Source: Dermatophilus congolensis
Lineage (GTDB): Bacteria; Actinomycetota; Actinomycetes; Actinomycetales; Dermatophilaceae
Assembly (NCBI GenBank): GCA_030538115.1
Contig: JAUNUP010000019.1
Location: forward strand, 1-36,467
Reading direction: 5' to 3'
Length of the DNA stretch: 36,467 nt
The position numbers were made by a program, and so were the translations under genes. The notes beneath the pieces are model-generated. The model searched no databases. It was not told where the DNA came from and saw only the letters and a program-made list of their open reading frames with translations. Positions 8,717 through 15,830 of the stretch are shown here, one piece after another (position 1 is the stretch's first letter; each line of letters opens with the position of its first letter).

Positions 8717-10785
8717 ACATGGCGATGCGTATGGGTGAGAAGGGCCGTCACGAGAAGCCGCGCGCGGGTCGCGCCGACACCAAACAGGGTGCCACCGACC
8801 AGTCGTGGGGCGAAGAAGACGTCAAGAGGCCTCCGCGTGCAGGTCACGGCCCTGGTGGGCACGGGCAGGGTTCGGGCGAGAAGTCGATGGACTTCTGGGG
8901 CTCCGGTACGCGCCTCCTGGGTCGCCTCGCGCCGATGCGGTCGGAGGTCATCGGGGCCGTCGTGCTCACGGTGGCCGGTGTCGCGCTCGCGGTGATCGGC
9001 CCGAAAGTGCTGGGCATGGCCACCGACCTCGTGTTCGCGGGAGTCATCGGCGCCCAACTCCCCGCCGGGCTCACCAAAGACCAGGTCATCGCGGGCATGC
9101 GCGCCCGGGGCGAGAACACCTTCGCCGACATGCTGGCGCCGATGAACATCGTCCCCGGCCAGGGCATCGACTTCGGCGAGGTCGGCCGCGTGCTGCTGAT
9201 CGTCGTCGGTCTGTACGTCTTCTCGTCGGTGCTCGTGTGGCTGGCGGGCCGGCTCGTCAACCGCATCGCCATGCTGACGATGCAACGCCTGCGCAGTGAC
9301 GTGGAGGAGAAGCTGCACGTCATGCCGCTGTCGTTCCTCGACACGAAGGCGCGCGGCGAGCTGCTCTCTCGGGTGACCAACGACATCGACAACCTCGGCA
9401 TGAGCCTGCAGCAGACCTTCGGCCAGTTGCTCAACTCCCTCGTCACGGTGGTCGGCATCCTCGGCATCATGTTGTGGATCTCGCCTCTGCTCACGCTGGT
9501 GGCGCTGGTCGCGATCCCGCTGACGATCATCGTCACCGCGACGGTCGCCAAGCGAAGCCAAAAGCAGTTCGTGCGCCAATGGGAGCGCACGGGCGTGCTC
9601 AACGGCCAGATCGAGGAGGCGTTCACGGGCCACCAGCTCGTCACCGTCTTCGGGCGTCGTGAGGAGGTCGTGGCCGAGGCCGTGACCACCAACGAGGAGC
9701 TGTACGAGGCCACGTTCAAGGCCCAATTCATCTCCGGCACATTGATGCCGGTCATGATGTTCATCGGCAACCTGTCGTACGTGGCGGTGGCGGTGGTCGG
9801 CGCGATCCGGGTGACCTCGGGCGCCCTCACACTCGGTGACGCGCAGGCGTTCATCCAGTACTCGCGCCAGTTCACGCAGCCGCTCACGCAGGTGGCGTCG
9901 ATGAGCAACCTGCTGCAGTCGGGTGTCGCGTCGGCCGAGCGGGTCTTCCAGCTGCTCGACGCCCCTGAACAGGTGCCGGAGGCGAACGGCCCCGAGATCG
10001 AACGCGCCAGCGGACGCATCGAATTCGAGAACGTCAGCTTCAGTTACAAGCCCGATGTGCCGCTCATCGAGAACCTCTCGCTCGTCGCCGAGCCGGGCCA
10101 GAGTGTGGCGATCGTCGGCCCCACGGGCGCTGGCAAGACGACGCTCGTGAACCTCATCATGCGGTTCTACGAGCTCGACGGCGGCCGCATCACCCTCGAC
10201 GGCGTCGACATCACCGAGCTCTCGCGGCGCGAACTGCGCGACGAGGTCGGCATGGTGCTGCAAGACACGTGGCTGTTCGCGGGCTCGATCCGCGACAACA
10301 TCGCCTACGGCCGCCCCGGCGCGACGGAGGAGGAGATCCGCGAGGCCGCCGAGGCCACCTACGTCGACCGGTTCGTGCAGCACCTGCCCGACGGCTACGA
10401 CACGCTGCTCGACGACGAAGCGAGCAACGTCTCCGCAGGCGAGCGGCAGCTCATCACGATCGCGCGGGCGTTTCTCAAGCAGCCGAGCCTGCTCATCCTC
10501 GACGAGGCGACCAGCTCGGTCGACACACGCACCGAGCTGTTGCTTCAGAAGGCGATGACGGCACTGCGCAGCGATCGCACGAGTTTCGTCATCGCGCACC
10601 GCCTCTCGACGATCCGCGACGCCGACCTCATCCTCGTGATGGAGGCGGGTGCGATCGTCGAGCAGGGTACGCACGACGAACTCCTCGCCGCCGACGGCGC
10701 CTATGCCCGCCTCTACAACTCCCAATTCAGGGCGGCGGCAGACGCAGAAACCGACCCGAACGCCGTCACCGCCACCGGGCACTGA
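8713..10785 (+). CDS. ABC exporter half-transporter, catalytic subunit
   Basis: A 690-residue partner of the preceding gene. Residues 1-75 are a hydrophilic, Gly/Lys/Arg-rich cytoplasmic extension. Six membrane helices follow, with an unusually long loop between the first two (about residues 105-155). The ATPase has Walker A GPTGAGKTT (from G469), consensus Walker B LILDEAT with catalytic E598, and switch H629 (IAHRLST), but a degenerate signature VSAGE (573-577). Walker motifs here therefore pair with the intact signature of the first subunit to form the single hydrolytic site. Lipids, drugs and peptides are typical substrates of the class; none is indicated here. Confidence 0.92.
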   Translation: MNMAMRMGEKGRHEKPRAGRADTKQGATDQSWGEEDVKRPPRAGHGPGGHGQGSGEKSMDFWGSGTRLLGRLAPMRSEVIGAVVLTVAGVALAVIGPKVLGMATDLVFAGVIGAQLPAGLTKDQVIAGMRARGENTFADMLAPMNIVPGQGIDFGEVGRVLLIVVGLYVFSSVLVWLAGRLVNRIAMLTMQRLRSDVEEKLHVMPLSFLDTKARGELLSRVTNDIDNLGMSLQQTFGQLLNSLVTVVGILGIMLWISPLLTLVALVAIPLTIIVTATVAKRSQKQFVRQWERTGVLNGQIEEAFTGHQLVTVFGRREEVVAEAVTTNEELYEATFKAQFISGTLMPVMMFIGNLSYVAVAVVGAIRVTSGALTLGDAQAFIQYSRQFTQPLTQVASMSNLLQSGVASAERVFQLLDAPEQVPEANGPEIERASGRIEFENVSFSYKPDVPLIENLSLVAEPGQSVAIVGPTGAGKTTLVNLIMRFYELDGGRITLDGVDITELSRRELRDEVGMVLQDTWLFAGSIRDNIAYGRPGATEEEIREAAEATYVDRFVQHLPDGYDTLLDDEASNVSAGERQLITIARAFLKQPSLLILDEATSSVDTRTELLLQKAMTALRSDRTSFVIAHRLSTIRDADLILVMEAGAIVEQGTHDELLAADGAYARLYNSQFRAAADAETDPNAVTATGH

Positions 10786-10808
10786 CCGCAGGACCGTACG
10801 ATCCGGGC

Positions 10809-12062
10809 ATGGATTTCGAGCCGCGACGGTGGTGGGCGGGGCCGCTGGATGTCGAGCGGCTCGCTTGGGAGTCGGTCTCCGAGGCGGTGTCCGCGGCCCA
10901 GGCGATAGCCGCCGCCCGCGGTATCCGCGCCGAGGTCGCTACGGCTCCGGCCGCCATCGCGGCGTCGTTCGGGGCGATCGAGAACCTGCGGATCGACGGT
11001 CGCGAGGCCGTTGCCTGGGCCCCGGTGTCGGGCTTTGTCGAAGCCGCGGACGGCTGGGTGCGGCTGCACGGCAACTACCCCCACCACGCCGCTGCGATCA
11101 CCCGGGCCCTGGGTGCCTCGACTCGAGACGAGTTGATCGAGGCCGTGGCAGACATGTCGGCGTCAGAGGTGGAGCGTGCGGTCACTGCCGAGCGTGGCCT
11201 CGCGGTGGCAGTCCGCTCGGAGGAGGAGTGGCTCGCTCATCCCCACGGCGAAGTCACCGCCGACGACCCCTGGGTGAGCGTCGACGGCCACGGTGAGAGG
11301 CCGGCATTGCCGCAGGACCCAGACGAACCGCTCGGGGGCGTGCGGGTGCTCGACCTCACGAGGGTCATCGCGGGCCCCACGTGTTCGCAACTGCTCGCGT
11401 GCCTCGGCGCGGACGTGCTGCGGATCGATCGGCCGGACCGCCCCGAACTCCTGGACCAGTACCTCTCCAACGGCATGGGCAAGCGCTCGGTCGCGGTCGA
11501 TCTGGCGACCGTGCCCGAGAAATTGGAGGAGTTGCTCGCCACCGCCGATGTGGTGCTGCTCGGCTACCGGCCGGGCTCGCTCGCGAGGTTCGGCCTAGAC
11601 CCCGACGACCTCGCGCGCCGTCATCCGCACCTGGTGGTGGGGTCACTGTCGGCCTGGGGCGAGCGCGGGCCATGGGCGAACCGGCCCGGTTTCGACTCGA
11701 TCGTGCAAGCGGCCAGCGGCATAGCTGCGCAGTGCGGGAGCGGCGGACGTCCCGGTGCGTTGCCGGTGCAGGCGCTCGACCACGCCGCCGGCTACCGCAT
11801 GGCTGCCCACCTGATGCGGCTGCTCGCAGAGGCGCGAGCGGGGATCGTGCGCATCAGCCTCCTCGGTGCTGCGCGCACGCTGCTCGCATACCCGCCGCCG
11901 CCCGAGCAGGCAGCGGCTCCGCTCAAGATCAGCACTGTCGAGATGCCTTCACCCCACGGAGAGTTGGCCCTCGTTCCTCCGCCTCTCACCCTCGACGGCG
12001 CGACCATCGAAAGGGGGCTCACGGAGTACGCCGGCGCTGAGTTGTCGTGGAACCAACGATGA
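10809..12062 (+). CDS. CaiB/BaiF (family III) CoA-transferase-like protein
   Basis: A 417-residue protein whose second half carries family III CoA-transferase sequence: GGVRVLDLTRVIAGPTCS (176-193), LGADVLRID, NGMGKRSVAVDL and VQALDHAAGY, where D324 aligns with the Asp that forms the acyl-enzyme anhydride. In typical members the GVRVLDLTRV strand lies within the first 10-15 residues; here about 175 residues precede it and the usual C-terminal part is shortened. It is therefore a rearranged or divergent member, and activity is uncertain. The ATG at 10809 is 24 bp after the ABC gene, with only a distant AGGA. Longer versions of this frame overlap the ABC gene and are not real. Confidence 0.7.
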   Translation: MDFEPRRWWAGPLDVERLAWESVSEAVSAAQAIAAARGIRAEVATAPAAIAASFGAIENLRIDGREAVAWAPVSGFVEAADGWVRLHGNYPHHAAAITRALGASTRDELIEAVADMSASEVERAVTAERGLAVAVRSEEEWLAHPHGEVTADDPWVSVDGHGERPALPQDPDEPLGGVRVLDLTRVIAGPTCSQLLACLGADVLRIDRPDRPELLDQYLSNGMGKRSVAVDLATVPEKLEELLATADVVLLGYRPGSLARFGLDPDDLARRHPHLVVGSLSAWGERGPWANRPGFDSIVQAASGIAAQCGSGGRPGALPVQALDHAAGYRMAAHLMRLLAEARAGIVRISLLGAARTLLAYPPPPEQAAAPLKISTVEMPSPHGELALVPPPLTLDGATIERGLTEYAGAELSWNQR

Positions 12063-12125
12063 GATTTTGACTGCGAGTGTCGACTCCGGTGACGTGCATG
12101 ACGTCAGAATCGATGTCGCAACTCA

Positions 12126-12173
12126 TTGACTTCGTTATCGAAGTCGCCGTATCCTGACTACGTTTTCGTAGTC
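12126..12173 (+). promoter_or_regulatory. hipBA promoter with two operator palindromes
   Basis: TTGACT (12126-12131) and TATCCT (12150-12155), 18 bp apart, form a good sigma-70-type promoter. A perfect palindrome GACTTCG-TTAT-CGAAGTC (12128-12145) covers the -35 and spacer. A second, GACTACG-TTTT-CGTAGTC (12156-12173), covers the likely transcription start. Both share the form GACT-CG-N4-CG-AGTC, lie 28 bp apart and suit cooperative autorepression by the HipB-like protein encoded 40 bp downstream. Confidence 0.75.
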
Positions 12174-12212
12174 GACTCGCCAGTCGCGGCGCCAGGAGCC
12201 AGGAGATCGGGC

Positions 12213-12473
12213 ATGAAGTTTCAAGGCCCCATCCGGTCACCGGAGCAGCTCGGCGACGCCATCCGTCAGGGCCGCGAGATCCAGGGCTGGTCGCAGCGTG
12301 AGCTGGCGGCTCGCCTCGGGGTGACCCAGAAGTGGCTCTGGGAACTGGAGCAGGGCAAGCCGGGGCTCCTCATGACCCGCTTGTTCCAGGCGTTGGCCGA
12401 GGTCGACGTGACTCTCATCGCCGAATTCGACGACCCCACCTACGACGAGCCGCCGGGCGGTGATCCAGCGTGA
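12213..12473 (+). CDS. hipB: HipB-like XRE antitoxin
   Basis: An 86-residue Cro/CI-type HTH protein. The helix-turn-helix spans about residues 13-48 (LGDAIRQGREIQGWSQRE, LGVTQKWLWELEQGKPG), followed by a short strand VDVTLIAEF as in HipB dimers and an acidic tail. It is expected to bind the HipA kinase and repress the operon through the two upstream palindromes. The ATG at 12213 is chosen because AGGAGA lies 6 bp before it; the longer frame would start inside the promoter. Its stop overlaps the hipA start (GTGA). Confidence 0.85.
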   Translation: MKFQGPIRSPEQLGDAIRQGREIQGWSQRELAARLGVTQKWLWELEQGKPGLLMTRLFQALAEVDVTLIAEFDDPTYDEPPGGDPA

Positions 12474-13690
12474 GGATCGAGCTGGCGGTCGAGCTGTACG
12501 GCACGAGGGTGGGCGTGTTGCGCGGCGACGATTGGCGCACAGCCGATCTCACGTTCGACGCCGCAGCGTTGGAGCGCTGGGGTGTCAACTCGCCGGTGCT
12601 CTCGGTTGCCGCGCCACTGACGCTGCGGCCGCGCAGAACCCACGCGGACCGGCGACGCAACGTGCTCGCCGAAGTACTACCGGAGGGGCCGATGCGCGAC
12701 CGGCTCGCCCGCATGGCGGGAGTGTCGCCGCGCGACGAGGCAGGTCTACTGGCCCGGTTCGGCCGTGATGTCGCGGGCGCGTTGCAGATCTATGACCCGC
12801 GCTCGCCGTGGGAGCCCCCGACCCCCGCCCTGAACCCGGTGGACGACGAGGCGATCGCGGCGCTCATCGACGACGTTGCGCTCGGCAACCACCCGCGCGC
12901 TGGCAAGACGTCACTCGCGGGCGTGCAGCCGAAACTCGTGCTCACGCGAGCGGAGGGGGCGTGGTTTCAGCCGATCGGCGGAGCGCCGTCGACGCACATC
13001 GTCAAGCCGGCCCTGCCCGGGCGAGAGAGCGAGCCGGCCGAGGAGGAGTTCGGCCAGCGGCTCGCGCGACGTTTGGGCTTGTGCGACAACGAGGTCCGAC
13101 TTGCGCTGCTGGGCGGGCGGGAGTGTCTCGTCATCGAACGCTTCGACCGCATCGATGGGCAGCGCCTGCATCAAGAGGATTTCAACCAGGCCCTGGGCCT
13201 CGCAGGGGACGCGAAATACCAGGAGTACGGCGGTCACGCCCGCATGCTGCGCGTGGCGGAGGTCGTGCGCCAGTTCGCCCCAGCCGACCTGGGGCGACTG
13301 GCTGCTCATCTGACCCTCGCCGTCGCGATCGGCAACCTCGACCTCCACGCGAAGAACCTCGGCCTGCTGCACCCGGCCGATGGCTCGACGGCGCTGGCTC
13401 CGGCGTACGACATGGTGCCGATGGCCCACCGCAAGGGCATCGACGGCAGGCTCGCAATGGCGGTGGCTGGCGAGTACTGGCTCTCGGCGATCACGCGCGA
13501 ACACCTCGAACGCGAGGTCACGTCATGGGGAGGCGAAGCGCAAGTGGTCGGCGAAACGCTCGAACGCATTCGAGACCTGTTGCCGGCCGAATCGCCGCAG
13601 GCCGGCCGCGAGCAGGCTGCGACGAGGATCGCCGATGCAGTCGAGCGACTCCTAGCCTCCGCCCCGATAGCCGGGGCTTTCACCCACTGA
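12470..13690 (+). CDS. hipA: HipA-like serine/threonine kinase toxin
   Basis: A 406-residue HipA-family kinase. In E. coli HipA phosphorylates glutamyl-tRNA synthetase and induces persistence; the target here is unknown. The N-terminal subdomain (1-110) is followed by the kinase core: TSLAGVQPK (147-155) with S148, the candidate autophosphorylation site; HIVKP with K179, the ATP lysine; ERFDR; HQEDFNQALG; the catalytic loop GNLDLHAKN (288-296) with D291 and N296; and the metal-binding AYDMVP (D314). All key residues are intact. The GTG start overlaps the antitoxin stop by four bases, a standard coupling in these modules. Confidence 0.9.
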   Translation: MRIELAVELYGTRVGVLRGDDWRTADLTFDAAALERWGVNSPVLSVAAPLTLRPRRTHADRRRNVLAEVLPEGPMRDRLARMAGVSPRDEAGLLARFGRDVAGALQIYDPRSPWEPPTPALNPVDDEAIAALIDDVALGNHPRAGKTSLAGVQPKLVLTRAEGAWFQPIGGAPSTHIVKPALPGRESEPAEEEFGQRLARRLGLCDNEVRLALLGGRECLVIERFDRIDGQRLHQEDFNQALGLAGDAKYQEYGGHARMLRVAEVVRQFAPADLGRLAAHLTLAVAIGNLDLHAKNLGLLHPADGSTALAPAYDMVPMAHRKGIDGRLAMAVAGEYWLSAITREHLEREVTSWGGEAQVVGETLERIRDLLPAESPQAGREQAATRIADAVERLLASAPIAGAFTH

Positions 13691-13706
13691 CGCGGCCACG
13701 CCCTTG

Positions 13707-13778
13707 AGTCAAGGAAAAGGCTGGCCCGTTCGACAAGAACCCTGGTAGAGGCGAGGAGTGAACGGACTTTCCTTGACT
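13707..13778. repeat. Inverted repeat AGTCAAGGAAA/TTTCCTTGACT
   Basis: Perfect 11-bp arms at 13707-13717 and 13768-13778, 50 bp apart, lie just after hipA. They could form a hairpin that ends hipA transcription or be a paired operator for the next gene. No T-tract follows and no regulator is adjacent. Confidence 0.4.
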
Positions 13779-13921
13779 TCTTGGCGTGATGTCGACGGTC
13801 ATGAGCCTTCGCGTCGCTATCCGGGTCCCGAAACGGCTGCGGAGCTGCAGGTGAGCGAGCTCGTTCACTTTGCGGTCACCGGAACGCCGGACAATGGCGT
13901 CGACCGGCAACAGGAGGGGTC

Positions 13922-14563
13922 ATGGTGAAGGCGGGAAGGACACGCACGGCGAGCGAGGGTGTGGCCGAGGTGTTGAGGCGTGCAAGCAGAAGTGGGGGTG
14001 CGACGCTCGGACGGCTGGGATTCGCCCAGGGAGAGAACAAGCGTCCGCTGCCGGGCGACGATGTCGTCCCCGACGCGCAGGTCGTCCGCACCTACTCGGC
14101 CCCGGTGCCGGCGCCGCCGAAAGACGTCTGGCCGTGGGTGGTTCAGCTCGGACAGGAGCGGGGTGGGTTCTACTCGTACGCGCGTCTGGAGAACCTGGTC
14201 GGTTGTGACATCACCAACGCGGAGCGGGTGGTGCCGGAGTGGCAGCAGCGCGAGGTGGGCGGCGAGTTTCGGCTGCACCCTGATGTGGCCTTGAGGGTCG
14301 CCTCCGTCGACCCGGGCCGGGCCTTCGTGGTGACGAGCCTCGGTGGCGAACGCGGAGCGGGCATGCCGGAATTCGGGTTCTCGTGGGCGTTCGTCGTGGA
14401 GCCCGCAGGCGAGACGTCGCGGCTGGTCGTGCGCGAGCGCTACTCCGCTCCCGACGCGAAGGCGAGGGCGGTGATCGCCGCGTCGCGTCCGGTGGCTGCG
14501 CTGATGACGGAGGCGATGCTGCGCGGTATCCGATCGCGCGCGACCCGAGCTACTCGCCCATGA
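13922..14563 (+). CDS. SRPBCC-like (START/polyketide cyclase fold) protein
   Basis: A 213-residue protein of the kind annotated as SRPBCC. After a basic N-terminus (1-45) come VVRTYSAPVPAPPKDVWPWV (the beta1-alpha1 region), ERGGFYSYARLENLVGCDI, WQQREVGGEFRLHP and a long C-terminal helix. The fold binds hydrophobic ligands; no ligand or reaction is indicated. The ATG at 13922 follows AGGAGGGGTC, an excellent ribosome site. It may be monocistronic, because hipA ends 230 bp upstream and a strong terminator lies 84 bp downstream. Confidence 0.6.
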   Translation: MVKAGRTRTASEGVAEVLRRASRSGGATLGRLGFAQGENKRPLPGDDVVPDAQVVRTYSAPVPAPPKDVWPWVVQLGQERGGFYSYARLENLVGCDITNAERVVPEWQQREVGGEFRLHPDVALRVASVDPGRAFVVTSLGGERGAGMPEFGFSWAFVVEPAGETSRLVVRERYSAPDAKARAVIAASRPVAALMTEAMLRGIRSRATRATRP

Positions 14564-14646
14564 CAGGTGTTCTCACGGGCGGACGTTGCTCGCGCTCGAG
14601 CGATTGAAGGCTCGGCTGAGCAGTCGCGGCTCACCGCGCTGAACAA

Positions 14647-14688
14647 GCGAAAGGGCGTCACACCGGTTCTGGTGTGACGCCCTTTCGC
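14647..14688. terminator. Strong bidirectional hairpin terminator
   Basis: A perfect 18-bp stem (GCGAAAGGGCGTCACACC with its complement) and a 6-base loop GGTTCT sit between two convergent genes. There is no long T-tract, as is common in high-GC actinobacteria. It can serve both the SRPBCC-like gene and the Fe-S gene that ends at 14703. Confidence 0.85.
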
Positions 14689-14702
14689 GTCTATCGGATC
14701 TG

Positions 14703-15830
14703 TCAGCCCTCGCCGAGGATCTTCAGAACCTCGGAGGCGGCCATCGGCTTACCGTCTGCGGCGTCGAGCACCTTCTGCCACGCGCCCGCCTTCACCGGGG
14801 CAGGAGCCGCAGCGGCAGGAACGGCTGCCGGGGCGGGTGCAGCAACGGGCGCAGGCGTCGGCTCCGACTCCACGGCCGCAGCGGGAGCTGCTTCGGCCGC
14901 CGGAGCAGCGGGTGCTTCCGCCGGTGCCGGAGCTTCGGTCGCAGCCTCAGCAGGTGCCTCCGGCTCAGTCTCGGGCTGAGAAGGAGCGGCTTCGACAGGC
15001 TCAGCGGCCGGTGTCTCCGCGACAGCAGGTGCCGCCGCGGTGGGTGCTTCCGCGGCCGCAGGTGCATCCGAGGCAGCGGCAACGCTGCCGCCCAGGGCGG
15101 TCAGCGCGGCGAGCGCCTCGGTGGCGGTCATGCGGCCCGACGGCATGGCCACGCTGGCGGCCTTCGGTGCGGCAGCGGCCGGAGCCTTGGGCGCAGCCGG
15201 GGCTGCCGGAGCCGCAGGTGCAGGGGCAGGTGCCTCAGCAGCGGGCGCCGCAGCCGCGGGTGCGGCTGCGGGTGCAGGTGCCGCAGGTGCGGGCGGCTCC
15301 TCGTTGACCGTCTCCGTAGTCGCTGCAGGCTCGGCGGGTGCCGCCGGGGCGGGAGCAGCGGGCGCGGGTGCTTCGGTAGGAGGCGCAGCGGCCGGAGCCG
15401 ATGCCTCGGCCGCAGCGCCGGCACCGAGACCGGTGAGCGCTGCGAGAGCCTCCGTCGCGGTCATGCGACCGCTCGGAATGCTCACCTTCGCAGCTCCGCT
15501 CGCAGGAGCAGCTGCCGCAGCAGGTGCGGGAGCAGCCGGCGCAGCAGCGGCAACTCCGCCGAGCAGGGCCAAGGCCTCGGTCGCGGTCATCTTGCCGGTC
15601 GGGATCTCGACCTTGCCACGCGGAGCAGCGGGTGCAGCCGGAGCGGGAGCCGCGGCCGGTGCCGCCTCAGCGGCGGGGGCAGGGGCTTCAGCCGGAGCAG
15701 CCGGAGCCTCGGGAGCAGCGGCAGGGGCCGCGTCGTCGGACTTGGCAGCCGCACCAGCAGCACCAGCGACAGCCGCACCGCCCATCATCGCCGCAAGCGC
15801 GTCAGAGGCCGACATCGTGCCCTTGGGGGC
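14703..15830 (-). repeat. Coding repeats: five MTATEALA-type motifs in low-complexity DNA
   Basis: Within the Fe-S gene tail, five related segments lie near 14703-14752, 15081-15150, 15415-15490, 15545-15612 and 15760-15830. The middle three encode almost the same peptide (GKMTATEALALL or SGRMTATEALAAL); the outer two are degenerate (GTMSASDALAAM, GKPMAASEVLKIL). The DNA between them is GC-rich Ala/Pro codon repeat, which creates long false frames on the other strand. Confidence 0.8.

Noticed and set aside
8227..10782. 851-residue minus-strand frame opposite the ABC genes
   Set aside because: High-GC shadow: His/Arg/Asp-rich with no domain, while the plus strand has full ABC motifs.
13680..13910. 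Minus-strand 76-residue frame downstream of hipA
   Set aside because: No ribosome site, overlaps the inverted repeat, and has mixed codon bias.
13758..13928. Possible 56-residue ORF (GTG start) between hipA and the SRPBCC-like gene
   Set aside because: The purine-rich GAGGA is only one to two bases from the GTG and the frame runs through the ribosome site of the next gene; no family resemblance. Left uncalled.
15081..15830. CRISPR array suggested by spaced repeats
   Set aside because: The repeats are in frame, encode a protein motif, vary in spacing and have no cas genes nearby.
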